A stretch of 64,000 nt of DNA from Hahella sp. KA22 (GTDB lineage: Bacteria; Pseudomonadota; Gammaproteobacteria; Pseudomonadales; Oleiphilaceae), in assembly GCF_004135205.1 (NCBI RefSeq), contig NZ_CP035490.1, positions 558,001 through 622,000 on the forward strand, given 5' to 3'. Made by a program: the position numbers and the translations under genes. Each line of letters opens with the position of its first letter. Positions within the stretch are counted from its first letter, which is position 1. This document shows, one piece after another, positions 1 through 10,512 of this stretch. The notes beneath the pieces are model-generated. The model saw nothing but the letters and a program-made list of their open reading frames with translations. It was not told where the DNA came from and did not search any database.

Positions 1-370
1 CTTCAGCACGCAGCGATTCCTTAGCACGGTTCTTTTCCTGGTCGATTTCAGCTTTGGCTGCAGTGATCAAACGTTCGCCTTCAGTACGAGCCTGATCTTT
101 TGCTTCTTCCAGCATCTGATTGGCGCGCTTGTTGGCTTGTTCGATAATTTCAGCCGCTTGCTGTTTGGCTTCACGCAACTGCTTGGCAACTTTTTCTTGG
201 GCTAGCTCAAGATCCTTTTGCGCGTGCTCAGCAGCCTGCAAACCATCGGCAATCTTTTTCTCGCGTTCCCGCAGAGCCTGTATGACCGGCGGCCATACAT
301 ACTTCATGCAGAATACGACAAAGATAAAGAAAGCAATCGCTTGCCCTATCATTGTCAGGTTGATGTTCAC
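1..370 (-). CDS. atpF: ATP synthase F0 subunit b (partial, C-terminus outside window)
   Basis: Peripheral-stalk subunit b of the F1F0 ATP synthase, anchored in the inner membrane. The visible product begins (f)[20 protein letters not shown], a single N-terminal membrane segment, and continues into a long charged helix rich in Glu, Lys, Ala and Gln ([21 protein letters not shown]), as expected for the stalk coiled coil. The start is a GTG at 370, chosen because NINxT is the usual N-terminus of the family. About 123 codons are present and the gene runs off the left edge. It follows atpE by 57 bases in the order atpI-atpB-atpE-atpF, the standard atp operon order. Confidence 0.95.
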   Translation of the reverse strand, partial: MNINLTMIGQAIAFFIFVVFCMKYVWPPVIQALREREKKIADGLQAAEHAQKDLELAQEKVAKQLREAKQQAAEIIEQANKRANQMLEEAKDQARTEGERLITAAKAEIDQEKNRAKESLRAE

Positions 371-427
371 GTTGACACCCCTCGCTTATCAGTCGAATAA
401 AATGACTCGTTTGCCTAAAAGGTGTAA

Positions 428-703
<276 letters not shown>

Positions 704-751
704 TTAGTTAGTGGATAGAAAGTTTTTAGTTTTGATGGAAATTTCTACTTC

Positions 752-1585
<834 letters not shown>

Positions 1586-1611
1586 TCACTCTTAATCGAT
1601 TGTTGCAATTG

Positions 1612-2112
1612 TTATTTACGCTGCCGCCTTCCGACAATCAGCGGCGCGAACCAATGCACTGACTGCACACCTAGAAAAGCCAGAAATAAACTTGCCGGCT
1701 CCAAAGGCTGGATAAACTTAAAAGCCAGGCCAAAAAAAATGGCCGTTAATCCTAGCTTAACCGCCTCTGCCTTATAAATAGATTGTACGATTTGCCTGGC
1801 TGCTTGAGCCCCTTGATAGAGAAAGGCGCGGTGGGCGAAATACATGTTTGGAACAGCGCAAATCAGTCCCCCGACCAAAGCCGAGTACGCATGCACGCTG
1901 CTCCATCTCCACGCGATTAAAGATATGAGGACCGTGGCTATTAATTGTAATCCCACAATCCTAAAGACTGGCGGCCGCTTAATAAGCGAGCGAGCTGCAC
2001 TATTCAAATCACGTTTCTGCCTAGTTCTTGTTACCCCCGCCCCTTGCACTACAGAGACCCGTAGCTTTAGGCGCAGGTGATTATATTGTGTCGATGTAAC
2101 GCATTCAACCGC
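1612..2112 (-). CDS. atpI: ATP synthase accessory protein I
   Basis: Small membrane protein encoded first in the atp operon. AtpI homologues assist c-ring assembly or ion supply and are not strictly required. Family-like sequence begins around LIKRPPVFRIVGLQLIATVL and includes four hydrophobic stretches up to the C-terminal WFAPLIVGRRQRK. The true start is uncertain. The frame is open to a TTG at 2160, the ATG at 2112 has no clear ribosome binding site, and E. coli AtpI is only about 126 residues. A GTG (2049) or TTG further in is therefore possible. Identity rests on context plus the hydrophobic profile. Confidence 0.8.
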   Translation of the reverse strand, partial: AVECVTSTQYNHLRLKLRVSVVQGAGVTRTRQKRDLNSAARSLIKRPPVFRIVGLQLIATVLISLIAWRWSSVHAYSALVGGLICAVPNMYFAHRAFLYQGAQAARQIVQSIYKAEAVKLGLTAIFFGLAFKFIQPLEPASLFLAFLGVQSVHWFAPLIVGRRQRK

Positions 2113-2310
2113 CATGAAAACAAAACTGTATAATTTCCATACACATGGGAGCGTTAACAAATTTTAAGCAAATCAATATTTGGTACTAAATATGCTGTAT
2201 TGAAAATCCAGACACCAAATGTTGTGTTTGAGCTAACTTTGTACACTGCATGGATGGCATGCAGTTTTAGTGATCCAGGCCTAAAAAAGAAGTAAAACCG
2301 GGAGCAAGAA

Positions 2311-2343
2311 CGCCAATCTGTTCTTCATGCGAACAAATTGGCG
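2311..2343 (-). terminator. hairpin downstream of parB
   Basis: Two 13-base arms, CGCCAATCTGTTC and GAACAAATTGGCG, pair with one G:U-type wobble around a 7-base loop. The hairpin lies 19 bases after the parB stop and before atpI, and is followed on the minus strand by TTCTTGCTCC, a weak U-tract. It probably ends the mnmG-rsmG-parA-parB transcript and separates it from the atp operon. Confidence 0.6.
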
Positions 2344-2361
2344 AAAAGACAGAAAGAGACC

Positions 2362-3237
2362 TTATTTAATATGAGCGAGAATACCGTCCAACTCGTCCAG
2401 AGAACTGTATTTGATAACTAGCTTACCCTTGCCTTTACTGTTGTAATCGATAGTGACTGGCGACCCCAGCCTTTCCGCCAGACTTTCCTGCAACTTGCGG
2501 ACATCCGCATCCAGGGCTTTCTTGATTTTTTCCGTCGGATTTTCTTTTTCCTGCAACAGCTTTCTCACCAAAGCTTCTGTTTGTCTGACCGACAAGCCCT
2601 TCTCGACAATGGCGTTCGCCGCAGCCAACTGTGTTGGCTCATCCAAAGGCAACAAAGCTCTGGCATGCCCCATTTCCATATCGCCACGCTCCAACATAGT
2701 TTTCACGTCAGCATGGAGAGCAAGGAGGCGTAGTAAGTTGGCTATAGCCGGGCGAGATTTTCCAACCGCTTCCGCCACCTGGGACTGGTTCAAACCAAAT
2801 TCGTCCTGCAAGCGCTGTAGCGCCATGGCCTCTTCTATAGGGTTAAGGTTTTCCCTTTGAATATTCTCAATCAACGCCATTGCTATGGCGGCTTCATCGG
2901 GAACATCGCGAATGATAACGGGAATTTTATCTTTACCAGCAATCTGAGTCGCACGCCAACGGCGCTCACCAGCGATAATTTCATAGCGGTTTGGAGCAAT
3001 CTCCCGCACCACGATAGGCTGCATGACGCCTTGTTGACGAATAGACTGCGCCAGTTCCTCGAGCGACTCGGGGTCCATGTCCCGACGAGGTTGATATTGC
3101 CCACGCTGGATCAGTTCGACTGGAAGCTCTTTTAAAACGCCATCCTGTTTGACGTTTTCTTCTTCCTCATTGGTGCGTGTGCGCGACCCGGCCAACAATG
3201 CGTTCAGTCCGCGATCGCCTAGACCTCGTTTTTTCAT
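2362..3237 (-). CDS. parB: Chromosome partitioning protein ParB (CTPase, parS-binding)
   Basis: ParB/Spo0J family protein that loads at parS, spreads as a CTP-dependent clamp and is moved by ParA. The 291-residue product has the N-terminal nuclease-like/CTP-binding domain (QYQPRRDMDPESLEELAQSIRQQGVMQPIVVRE, then the arginine-rich GERRWRA). A helix-turn-helix follows (LNQSQVAEAVGKSRPAIANLLRLLAL), then a C-terminal dimerisation segment. It begins 29 bases after parA. Candidate binding sites are the two parS matches inside recF at 19074 and 19731, about 16 kb away across oriC. Confidence 0.98.
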   Translation of the reverse strand: MKKRGLGDRGLNALLAGSRTRTNEEEENVKQDGVLKELPVELIQRGQYQPRRDMDPESLEELAQSIRQQGVMQPIVVREIAPNRYEIIAGERRWRATQIAGKDKIPVIIRDVPDEAAIAMALIENIQRENLNPIEEAMALQRLQDEFGLNQSQVAEAVGKSRPAIANLLRLLALHADVKTMLERGDMEMGHARALLPLDEPTQLAAANAIVEKGLSVRQTEALVRKLLQEKENPTEKIKKALDADVRKLQESLAERLGSPVTIDYNSKGKGKLVIKYSSLDELDGILAHIK

Positions 3238-3266
3238 TATTCAGGTAGTTCCCCAAAATCGCCCAT

Positions 3267-4058
3267 TCAGGCTGGGACGGCTTCTTTCGCCGCCTTCCTG
3301 TCTTTGCGAATAATTTCTCCCGCCAATGCCAGATAAGCAATGGCGCCTCTTGAGCTTTTATCGTATTTCAGCGCCGGCACGCCATAGGAAGGCGCTTCCG
3401 CCAACCTTACGTTGCGCGGAATAATTGAGCGATACACTTTATCGCCAAAGTAATCCGTAATTTGCCGCGATACGTCCAATGTCAGGCTGTTGCGGGGATC
3501 GTACATGGTGCGCAACAGACCTTCTATTTCCAGACTCGGATTAACCGTTTCGCGGATTTGTTCGATAGTGTTCATCAACGCCGCCAGTCCCTCAAGCGCG
3601 TAATACTCACACTGCATGGGAATCAAGACGCCATTGGCCGCCACCAATGCATTCACCGTTAATAAGTTCAATGCCGGAGGACAGTCAAGCAGCACATAAT
3701 CATAGTTCGCCGCCACTTCCTTAATAGCGTTGCGCAGACGGTACTCCCGACCGATCTCGTTCATCAGCTCGACTTCCGCCGCCGTGACATCTCCATTGGC
3801 GGGCATTACATCGTACCCCGCCGCTTCAGACGTCTTCACTACCTGGGCGGCGTCCGCCTTTTTAGTGAGCACATCGTAAACGGTGTGTTCAATCGTATTT
3901 TTATCGATACCGCTTCCCATCGTCGCATTGCCCTGTGGATCAATATCCACCAGCAATACTTTGCGCCGGGTAGCGGCTAGAGAGGCTGCCAGATTGACGC
4001 AGGTCGTGGTTTTGCCGACACCGCCTTTTTGGTTGGTTACAGCCAATATTCGCGCCAT
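3267..4058 (-). CDS. parA: Chromosome partitioning ATPase ParA/Soj
   Basis: Walker-type ATPase that binds DNA nonspecifically and drives ParB-parS complexes apart. The 263-residue product opens with the deviant Walker A motif QKGGVGKTTTCVNLAASLA and has Walker B-like sequences VLLVDIDPQGNATMGSG and YDYVLLDCPPAL. Size is that of chromosomal Soj/ParA without the extra N-terminal DNA-binding domain of plasmid ParA proteins. It starts immediately after the rsmG stop and is followed by parB. Confidence 0.98.
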   Translation of the reverse strand: MARILAVTNQKGGVGKTTTCVNLAASLAATRRKVLLVDIDPQGNATMGSGIDKNTIEHTVYDVLTKKADAAQVVKTSEAAGYDVMPANGDVTAAEVELMNEIGREYRLRNAIKEVAANYDYVLLDCPPALNLLTVNALVAANGVLIPMQCEYYALEGLAALMNTIEQIRETVNPSLEIEGLLRTMYDPRNSLTLDVSRQITDYFGDKVYRSIIPRNVRLAEAPSYGVPALKYDKSSRGAIAYLALAGEIIRKDRKAAKEAVPA

Positions 4059-4712
4059 TTATGAGCCTCCGGTATTTCCACTACGCGCAATAATAAGCAA
4101 ATGACGTTCCCCATCACAACCGGGAACCTCCAGCTTATGCCATTCCACAACTTCAAAGTCCGCCGGCATGGCTTCAATCTCGTCATGGGGATAAAGGCCT
4201 TTCAACGCATAAATGCGCGTTTCGGGAAGAATTAGATCGCGACATCCGGCAATCATATCGCCAATCGTCGCGAAAGCTCTGGATATTATTCCGTCAAACT
4301 TGGCGTCGGGCGTAAACGCTTCGATACGGGTGTGTTCAACCCGAAGATTCGTCAGCCCCATATCCATCCGGCACTGATCCATGAATCGGGTTTTTTTGCC
4401 GTTGCTATCCAACAATGTCCAGTGGGAGTCCGGCTGCGCAATGGAAAGGGGGATTCCCGGTAAACCTGCGCCAGCGCCAACATCCAGAAACTGAGCGCCT
4501 TTTAAATAAGGAAGCGCGGCTAGCGAATCAAGTATATGACGGCTCACATGCAATGCAGGATCGCGCACGGCAGTGAGGTTATACGCCTTGTTCCATTTAT
4601 GCAGCAGTTCCAGATAACGCAGAATTTGAATTTGCTGCGCCTCCGCCAAACTCACTCCCATCGCCTTTAAGCCAGACGTCAGCTGCTCCGTTTGATTCAA
4701 AACCAACGCCAT
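4059..4712 (-). CDS. rsmG: 16S rRNA (guanine-N7) methyltransferase RsmG
   Basis: SAM-dependent enzyme that makes m7G527 in 16S rRNA (formerly gidB). The Rossmann SAM-binding motif is clear: AQFLDVGAGAGLPGIPLSIAQP. It is followed by TLLDSNGKKTRFMDQ and the family block FDGIISRAFATI. The start could be the ATG at 4712 (MALVLNQTEQL) or an in-frame TTG at 4718 that overlaps the mnmG stop by 4 bases; I list the ATG. Either way it is translationally linked to mnmG and abuts parA directly. mnmG-rsmG-parA-parB is a classical origin-proximal cluster. Confidence 0.97.
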   Translation of the reverse strand: MALVLNQTEQLTSGLKAMGVSLAEAQQIQILRYLELLHKWNKAYNLTAVRDPALHVSRHILDSLAALPYLKGAQFLDVGAGAGLPGIPLSIAQPDSHWTLLDSNGKKTRFMDQCRMDMGLTNLRVEHTRIEAFTPDAKFDGIISRAFATIGDMIAGCRDLILPETRIYALKGLYPHDEIEAMPADFEVVEWHKLEVPGCDGERHLLIIARSGNTGGS

Positions 4713-4714
4713 AC

Positions 4715-6604
4715 TCAAGCACTCTTCCGCTGAATGGAGCCGCGCTTCTTCAGATGAACCAGCAACAAAGAAACCGCCGCCGGAGTGACGCCTGGAATCC
4801 GGGAAGCCTGAGCCAAAGTTTCTGGTTTCAATTCTGTCAGCTTTTGCTTGATCTCATTGGACAAGCCCTGAATTCCGCTGTAGTCGAGATCCGCAGGTAA
4901 CGCCATATTTTCATTGCGCCGCAAGCGCTCAATTTCTTCCTGCTGACGATCAATATATCCAGCGTATTTAACCTGTATCTCCAACTGTTCCGCCACTTCA
5001 GACGGCGTCGTCGCTACTTCAGCATCCAGCAGAGACAGCTTTTCCCAGGTCATTTCAGGACGCTTCAGCAGATCATGCAATGAGTACTCTCGCGTCAGTT
5101 CCGTCTCCAACAGCTCCGCCGCTTTCCGGGCTTTTTCCGTCGCCGGCTGAATCCAGATAGACTTCAAACGTTGCTGCTCGCAAGCGATAGCTTCCCGTTT
5201 CTCACAGAAAACACGCCAGCGTTCGTCATCTATCATGCCAAGCTCGCGACCTTTTTCGGTCAATCGCAAATCCGCATTGTCTTCTCGCAGAAGCAGCCTG
5301 TACTCAGCACGACTGGTGAACATACGGTATGGCTCTCGCGTGCCCATTGTGATCAGGTCGTCCACTAATACACCGATATAAGCTTCGTCCCGGCGTGGAC
5401 TCCACGCTTCTTTATCTTGCGAGCGCAGGGCGGCGTTCATACCCGCCAACAGACCTTGCGCCGCCGCTTCTTCATAGCCGGTTGTGCCGTTTATTTGGCC
5501 AGCGAAAAACAGGTTGCCGACAAACTTAGTCTCCAGGGAGTGCTTCAAATCCTGGGGGTTAAAGAAATCGTACTCAATGGCGTAGCCAGGTCTGGTGATA
5601 TGCGCATTTTCCATGCCCTGGATCGAATGCACCAATTCCAGCTGCACATCAAAAGGCAGGCTGGTGGAAATACCATTGGGGTACAGCTCGTGAGTACTCA
5701 GCCCCTCAGGTTCAATAAATATCTGATGTGAATCCTTGTCAGAAAAACGATTCACCTTGTCTTCAATTGAAGGACAATAACGAGGTCCAACCCCTTCGAT
5801 CACTCCCGTGTACATAGGCGATCGATCCATCCCTCCACGAATGATCTCGTGAGTGAATTCATTAGTGCGAGTGATAAAACAGTTCACCTGACGTGGATGC
5901 AGATCCGCCGAGCCCATAAATGACATGACTGGAATTGGCGTATCTCCAGGCTGCGCCTCCATCACCGAAAAATCCACAGAACGCGCATCAATTCGAGGCG
6001 GCGTTCCTGTTTTCAAGCGTCCAACACGAAAAGGCATTTCCCGCAGCCGTTTCGCTAACGCGATGGAAGGGGGATCCCCCGCACGACCGCCGGAATGGTT
6101 TTCCAATCCAATATGAATAACGCCGCCAAGGAAAGTTCCGGTCGTTAGTACGACTGTTTTACTATGAAAACGCAGACCCATTTGGGTAACGACGCCGGCG
6201 ACGCAGTCGCCCTGCATGATCAGATCGTCAGCAGCCTGCTGAAATATAGTGAGGTTAGGCTGATTTTCTAAAATTTCACGGATCGCTGCTTTATACAGCG
6301 CCCTGTCCGCCTGAGCGCGGGTTGCGCGCACCGCCGGGCCTTTTCTGGAGTTAAGCACCCGGAACTGAATCCCCGCCTGATCCGTCGCCAAGGCCATGGC
6401 GCCACCAAGCGCATCCACTTCTTTCACCAAGTGACTTTTACCGATGCCTCCAATTGCGGGGTTACAGGACATCTGTCCAAGGGTTTCTATGTTATGAGTC
6501 AACAGCAGAGTCTGGCGCCCCATACGCGCCGCCGCTAATGCAGCCTCGGTTCCGGCATGCCCACCGCCTATCACTATGACGTCAAAACTTTTTGGAAAGT
6601 CCAT
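4715..6604 (-). CDS. mnmG: tRNA uridine-5-carboxymethylaminomethyl modification enzyme MnmG (GidA)
   Basis: FAD-dependent partner of MnmE that installs the cmnm5 group on the wobble uridine of certain tRNAs. The 629-residue product starts with an FAD-binding dinucleotide motif ([21 protein letters not shown]). It contains the family signatures [24 protein letters not shown] and [20 protein letters not shown], and has the C-terminal helical domain ([13 protein letters not shown]...) used for MnmE contact. Full length for the family. It is the first gene of the rsmG-parA-parB run. Its upstream region carries DnaA boxes. Confidence 0.99.
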   Translation of the reverse strand: MDFPKSFDVIVIGGGHAGTEAALAAARMGRQTLLLTHNIETLGQMSCNPAIGGIGKSHLVKEVDALGGAMALATDQAGIQFRVLNSRKGPAVRATRAQADRALYKAAIREILENQPNLTIFQQAADDLIMQGDCVAGVVTQMGLRFHSKTVVLTTGTFLGGVIHIGLENHSGGRAGDPPSIALAKRLREMPFRVGRLKTGTPPRIDARSVDFSVMEAQPGDTPIPVMSFMGSADLHPRQVNCFITRTNEFTHEIIRGGMDRSPMYTGVIEGVGPRYCPSIEDKVNRFSDKDSHQIFIEPEGLSTHELYPNGISTSLPFDVQLELVHSIQGMENAHITRPGYAIEYDFFNPQDLKHSLETKFVGNLFFAGQINGTTGYEEAAAQGLLAGMNAALRSQDKEAWSPRRDEAYIGVLVDDLITMGTREPYRMFTSRAEYRLLLREDNADLRLTEKGRELGMIDDERWRVFCEKREAIACEQQRLKSIWIQPATEKARKAAELLETELTREYSLHDLLKRPEMTWEKLSLLDAEVATTPSEVAEQLEIQVKYAGYIDRQQEEIERLRRNENMALPADLDYSGIQGLSNEIKQKLTELKPETLAQASRIPGVTPAAVSLLLVHLKKRGSIQRKSA

Positions 6605-6822
6605 AGACTTTTACACCCTCATCGGTAACGGACCTGAAACGAACCGCGTATTTTACTATGTGGGCAGGGCAAAAATAAGAGCGCCATATGAAAAATGTTT
6701 AAAAAACGCTCAAAACGTGCTGACTTGGGCGCCTTATGACTTGGCTTTGTCACACAGATTAAAAAATAGCCTAGCCTTTTCAGAGAGTTAGCAAAAATAT
6801 TTTAGACAAGTTATTAATAAAG

Positions 6823-6968
6823 TTATCCACAAGCAAAACCATTGCCCGACTAAAATTATCAACTAACAACCCATTGTTTTATAAAGACAAAAAAAATCAG
6901 CTTCGAATGGGTTGACATATAGCCCATAAAGTTATCCACAGTGCGTCGAAGTTATTGACAGTGGATAA
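6823..6968. other. DnaA-box cluster upstream of mnmG (possible second or ancestral origin element)
   Basis: The 493-base gap between mnmG and the next gene (6605-7097) is AT-rich and has no credible coding sequence. It has two perfect DnaA boxes, TTATCCACA, at 6823-6831 and 6932-6940. A near-match TTATTGACA lies at 6952-6960, with an opposed near-match AGTGGATAA directly after it at 6960-6968. A small perfect palindrome ATCACAATGTGAT lies at 7067-7079. Boxes of this density next to mnmG match the position of oriC in E. coli and Vibrio, but the stronger origin candidate here is upstream of dnaA. It may instead serve DnaA regulation of mnmG or titration. Confidence 0.6.
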
Positions 6969-7097
6969 CTCTGCTCAAATTAAGGGAAAAAATAATACGC
7001 TGGAGGCCATTCTGAGGGTGAAGTATTAATGCAATTTTCTGTGGTTTTAAGAAAAGAGTATGTCTGATCACAATGTGATTTACGCAGGCACGTTGAT

Positions 7098-7874
7098 TTA
7101 TGGAGCAGTAAATTCCCCGCGATAAAAGGCTTCCCAGATTTCATCAAGCCGTCCGCTCTGCTTCAGCTCACTCAGGCCAGCATTGAAAATTTCCATAAAG
7201 CGGGAACTGGCGTTGGATTTACGGGAAAAAATCATATGGTACGGCCAGCTCTCCACCGGGTCTGTATGGCCTATTTTCTCTCTTTCTTGAGCAGTGAATT
7301 GTGACTGCAGATTGAACAACCCTACCGCTTTATTCTCATCTAAAGCGTCAAAACGCCCTGCGAGCAGTTTTCTGAATACGAGGATATGATCAACTCCCAC
7401 ATCGTAACTGACCATTCCTTCCTTTTCTGCTTCCTCCAGTGGTTTGGCCTTGGCGCTACCAAGAGGGAGGCCAATAGTGAGACCTTGAATATCCTCTTTT
7501 AATCCGGTCCAGACAACGGGGTTATTTTTGCGATAAAAGAGAACAATTTCTCCCGTATAGACTGCATCGGAAAAATAACAATCCGTCTCTCGTTCGAGCG
7601 TCTTTCCCCAAATTGCCGAGGCATGCCATTCCCCTCTTTGCACCAACGTGTAGGAACGCTTCCAAGGGAAAAAACCATAAACCACCTTCACTCCCGCTTT
7701 TTGATAGATCTCCGAAATAATATGCGGAACAACACCGTAGTCAGGATAAGACTCGCTCATGAAAGGGGCCCACTCGCCGATAGCGACCGTTATTTCTTCC
7801 TGCGCCGCAGCGTCAACTGCCCGGCAGAGCAAAAAAACAACAATAACACAGCGTATCAGCCCATCTTTAAGCAC
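7098..7874 (-). CDS. Periplasmic substrate-binding protein, amino-acid type (SBP family 3-like)
   Basis: Probably a secreted solute-binding protein. The 258-residue product begins with a basic then hydrophobic segment ending in Ala (LIRCVIVVFLLCRAVDAAAQ), a likely Sec signal peptide. It continues with EEITVAIGEWAPFMSESYPDYGVVPHIISEIYQKAGVKVVYGFFPWKRSY, the usual layout of family 3 binding proteins. The C-terminus LKQSGRLDEIWEAFYRGEF is also typical. The GTG start at 7874 is preceded by AGGAAGG at good spacing. No permease or ATPase genes are adjacent, so it is an orphan. The ligand cannot be told from sequence. Confidence 0.8.
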   Translation of the reverse strand: MLKDGLIRCVIVVFLLCRAVDAAAQEEITVAIGEWAPFMSESYPDYGVVPHIISEIYQKAGVKVVYGFFPWKRSYTLVQRGEWHASAIWGKTLERETDCYFSDAVYTGEIVLFYRKNNPVVWTGLKEDIQGLTIGLPLGSAKAKPLEEAEKEGMVSYDVGVDHILVFRKLLAGRFDALDENKAVGLFNLQSQFTAQEREKIGHTDPVESWPYHMIFSRKSNASSRFMEIFNAGLSELKQSGRLDEIWEAFYRGEFTAP

Positions 7875-7987
7875 TCAGACACCTTCCTATCTGCATTAAT
7901 TCACTCGCTTCGTTCAGTGAAGGGGAAAGAAACGCGTGAACTTGAATAGTCAGTTTAGTAGATGGAAACGTGGAGCGTTGTAGCAGG

Positions 7988-8332
7988 TCAGTGGCTAATA
8001 GAATTAGAAAATACGTTGACGATAATGACGCCAGTTATGATAAAGCCTAAACCGATCATCGCTGGAAGATCCAGAGTCTGTCGAAACAGGAAATAGCCAA
8101 TGATCGAAATCAGTACAATGCCAAGACCGCTCCAAATTGCATACGCCAGGCCGACAGGGATTGTTTTGAGACTATAAGACAGAAAGTAAAAGGCGCCCAA
8201 ATAGCACAGCGCCATAAGTATTGTTGGCGTTAATTTACTAAACTGTTCTGACTTTTGCAGAAAAGTGGTGCCAATCACCTCCAAAAAAATAGCGGCGGCC
8301 AAGGCTGCGTAGGTCGTCCAAATTGGCTTCAT
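7988..8332 (-). CDS. Small multidrug resistance (SMR) family efflux protein, EmrE-like
   Basis: Four-helix proton antiporter of the SMR family, which exports cationic toxic compounds or guanidinium as a dimer. From the ATG at 8332 the product has 114 residues (MKPIWTTYAALAAAIFLEVIGTTFLQKSEQF...). The key Glu lies in LEVIGTT, corresponding to Glu14 of EmrE. The conserved block GLAYAIWSGLGIVLISIIGYFLFRQTLDLPAMIGLGFIITGVIIVN is present. The frame is open a further 7 codons upstream, but the ATG at 8332 fits family length. Single gene, with hairpins upstream at 8415-8481. Confidence 0.93.
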   Translation of the reverse strand: MKPIWTTYAALAAAIFLEVIGTTFLQKSEQFSKLTPTILMALCYLGAFYFLSYSLKTIPVGLAYAIWSGLGIVLISIIGYFLFRQTLDLPAMIGLGFIITGVIIVNVFSNSISH

Positions 8333-8414
8333 AGAATCTACTTCCCGTAACAAAGAGCCAAGTACATAGTATTAATCAGGCAGTCAAATAGCTTCCTTCT
8401 ATTTGTCTGCAACG

Positions 8415-8441
8415 ACAGGGCCTGCACAGGTCAGGCCCTGT
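8415..8441. terminator. perfect 10-bp hairpin between minus-strand genes
   Basis: ACAGGGCCTG and CAGGCCCTGT pair perfectly around a 7-base loop. It lies between the 108-residue unknown gene (ends 8570) and the SMR gene (starts 8332). No strong T-tract follows on the minus strand, so it may be a factor-dependent or RNA-stabilising hairpin rather than a simple terminator. Confidence 0.45.
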
Positions 8442-8463
8442 CTCCCGAGGCTAGCCGCCGCGC

Positions 8464-8481
8464 AGGCGCATCTATGCGCCT
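8464..8481. repeat. short perfect inverted repeat
   Basis: AGGCGCAT and ATGCGCCT pair perfectly around a 2-base spacer. It sits 22 bases from the larger hairpin at 8415-8441 in the same gap. It could be an operator-like palindrome or part of a compound terminator. Confidence 0.4.
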
Positions 8482-8569
8482 AGTTATTAACATGCCAATA
8501 TCATTGCCATATTAATATTTAAAACATGAGCGAGCATGGGGAGGTCTATTTTGCGCTATCAACATCCGT

Positions 8570-8896
8570 CTACCATAGCCCTCCTTCCGAAGTAATCCAG
8601 GCAGTTAATTGGATGTCTTCTTGCTCGCTAAACTTTTTTGATATCATCTCAATTCTTGCCGTCACACTATGGTCTTTAACCAGGTAGCCAGGCCTGTATG
8701 GGTGTATTGCAATAATTTCTGTATTTCCCAACAGCAATTCCTCTGAAATCTGTAAAGCCAATTGCTTTGCTCTACCTTCCGAGGACGAACAAACTACCCA
8801 GTAAGCAGTGTAGATGTCAGACCCATCTACCTTTACGTAAAAATCGTTGGGGCTAGTGTGCGTCGACTCAACCACCCACAGACTAGAATCATTCAT
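8570..8896 (-). CDS. Hypothetical protein, 108 residues
   Basis: I do not recognise a family. The product is soluble-looking, without a signal peptide or membrane segment, and mildly acidic. It reads like a compact alpha/beta domain (FYVKVDGSDIYTAYWVVCSSSEGRAKQLALQISEELLLG). The ATG at 8896 begins MNDSSLWVVESTHTSPNDF. It lies alone between mnmE and the SMR gene, on the same strand, with hairpins after its stop. It is probably a real gene because the frame is full length with sensible composition. It could be a lineage-specific or toxin-immunity-like protein, but nothing in the sequence proves that. Confidence 0.55.
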   Translation of the reverse strand: MNDSSLWVVESTHTSPNDFYVKVDGSDIYTAYWVVCSSSEGRAKQLALQISEELLLGNTEIIAIHPYRPGYLVKDHSVTARIEMISKKFSEQEDIQLTAWITSEGGLW

Positions 8897-9049
8897 TATT
8901 TCTATCGCAAGAGGAAGTTAAGCTATTTGACCGACCAGCTATTAAACTGCTCATGAACAGTTATTGAGCGAACCAATAGATATAGCCCAGCTAGGGTCTC
9001 CCTGTGAAATAGCTCAAGAAAAGGATGGCTGAGCCTTTTTAGAATAGGC

Positions 9050-10414
9050 TTACTTGCCAATACAAAACGACGAGAAGATACGCCCCAGTAAATCATCGGA
9101 AGTAAAGGCTCCCGTAATTTCCGATAGCGCATTCTGCGCAACCCGCAAATCCTCCGCTACTAGTTCCCCAGCGTTTGCACTCAGAAGCTGGCTTCTGGCG
9201 AGTTGAATATGTTTTTCTGCATTGGTAAGAGCTTCCAAATGACGTCTTCTCGCCATATATCCCCCTTCTGCATGACTTTCAAAACCTACGCAGGCTTTCA
9301 AGTGTTCGCGCAGCTGGTCAATACCCTGTCCTGCTTTTGCCGACAAGCGGATGACAGGGTGTGGCAGCGATAGATCGATGCCTTGTTGCTCTTCGCTCAA
9401 ATCGATTTTATTGCGAACTACAGTGATATGGTCGTGGTGTTCTATACGCGCATAGAATTCTGGCCAAATCCGCTCGGGAGACACTTCCTTAGTCTGCATT
9501 GCATCCACCAGAAACAGAATACGATCAGCCTGATCAATTTCTTTCCAAGCGCGTTCGATGCCGATTTTCTCTACAACATCGTCGCTCTCCCGCAATCCTG
9601 CCGTATCTACGATGTGCAGAGGCATGCCATCAATGTGGATATGTTCTCTAAGTACGTCCCGAGTAGTGCCTTCGATTTCTGTCACGATGGCGCTTTCTCT
9701 TCCCGCCAGCGCATTCAGCAAACTGGACTTACCAGCATTGGGACGACCAGCAATCACTACTGTCATTCCTTCACGCATCAAAGCGCCTTGCTTGGCGCTG
9801 GCGAAGACCAATTGCGTCTGACTGAGGAGAGTGTCCAAGTCGTTTAACACCTTGCCGTCAGAGAGAAAATCTATTTCTTCCTCGGGAAAATCAATCGCGG
9901 CTTCAACATAAATACGTAGTTGAATAAGACTCTCGATAAGCTTATCAATTTCTTTGGAAAATTGTCCTTGCAGAGACCTCATTGCGCTATGCGCAGCTTG
10001 TTCTGACGTTGCCTCAATCAAATCAGCAATAGCTTCCGCCTGCACCAGATCAAGCTTATCGTTCATGAATGCTCTTTCAGAGAATTCTCCAGGACGCGCC
10101 AGTCTGGCGCCAGCTGCCACCAAACGCTTTACCAGAAGATCAAGAACGACAGGGCCGCCGTGGCCTTGAAATTCAATGACATCCTCTCCAGTAAAACTAT
10201 TGGGAGCTGTAAAAAGTAGGGCAATGCCGCTGTCGAGAATGTCGCCTTCTTCAGTAAAAAAAGGACTGTAATGCGCATGTCTGGGCTTGGGGTCATAACC
10301 AAGAACCAGACTTGCCAGCGCTTTTGCTTTAGGGCCAGAAACTCTGACAACGCCAACGCCGCCTTTCCCGGGAGGAGTGGCGATTGCGACTATCGTGTCA
10401 TTCTCAGCGTACAT
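9050..10414 (-). CDS. mnmE: tRNA modification GTPase MnmE (TrmE)
   Basis: GTPase partner of MnmG in wobble-uridine modification. The 454-residue product has the N-terminal formyl-THF-binding domain ([21 protein letters not shown]) and a helical domain with an inserted G domain. The G domain carries P-loop [14 protein letters not shown] near residue 224, DTAGLRE and NKIDL. The invariant C-terminal motif FCIGK, with the catalytic Cys, closes the protein. It is full length and lies 98 bases after yidC, separated by a strong terminator. MnmE and MnmG here flank only a 3-kb stretch of small genes. Confidence 0.99.
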   Translation of the reverse strand: MYAENDTIVAIATPPGKGGVGVVRVSGPKAKALASLVLGYDPKPRHAHYSPFFTEEGDILDSGIALLFTAPNSFTGEDVIEFQGHGGPVVLDLLVKRLVAAGARLARPGEFSERAFMNDKLDLVQAEAIADLIEATSEQAAHSAMRSLQGQFSKEIDKLIESLIQLRIYVEAAIDFPEEEIDFLSDGKVLNDLDTLLSQTQLVFASAKQGALMREGMTVVIAGRPNAGKSSLLNALAGRESAIVTEIEGTTRDVLREHIHIDGMPLHIVDTAGLRESDDVVEKIGIERAWKEIDQADRILFLVDAMQTKEVSPERIWPEFYARIEHHDHITVVRNKIDLSEEQQGIDLSLPHPVIRLSAKAGQGIDQLREHLKACVGFESHAEGGYMARRRHLEALTNAEKHIQLARSQLLSANAGELVAEDLRVAQNALSEITGAFTSDDLLGRIFSSFCIGK

Positions 10415-10434
10415 GAAAATTCTCGCTTCACCAT

Positions 10435-10466
10435 AAAAAAGCCCGTTGTTAAAACGGGCTTTTGTT
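10435..10466. terminator. bidirectional Rho-independent terminator between yidC and mnmE
   Basis: GCCCGTT (10441-10447) pairs with AACGGGC (10453-10459) around a 5-base loop. It is flanked by six A on the left and a T-rich run on the right, so either strand would end in a U-tract. It ends the rpmH-rnpA-yidD-yidC transcript and isolates mnmE. Confidence 0.85.
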
Positions 10467-10512
10467 TAAAAGTAGCTCAGGCTACCACTGACTGACAAAC
10501 CTATCCAGAAGG

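Noticed and set aside
8923-9141. 72-codon frame on the minus strand overlapping the mnmE end
   Set aside because: It lies mostly in another frame of mnmE and its downstream gap, and no family features are visible.
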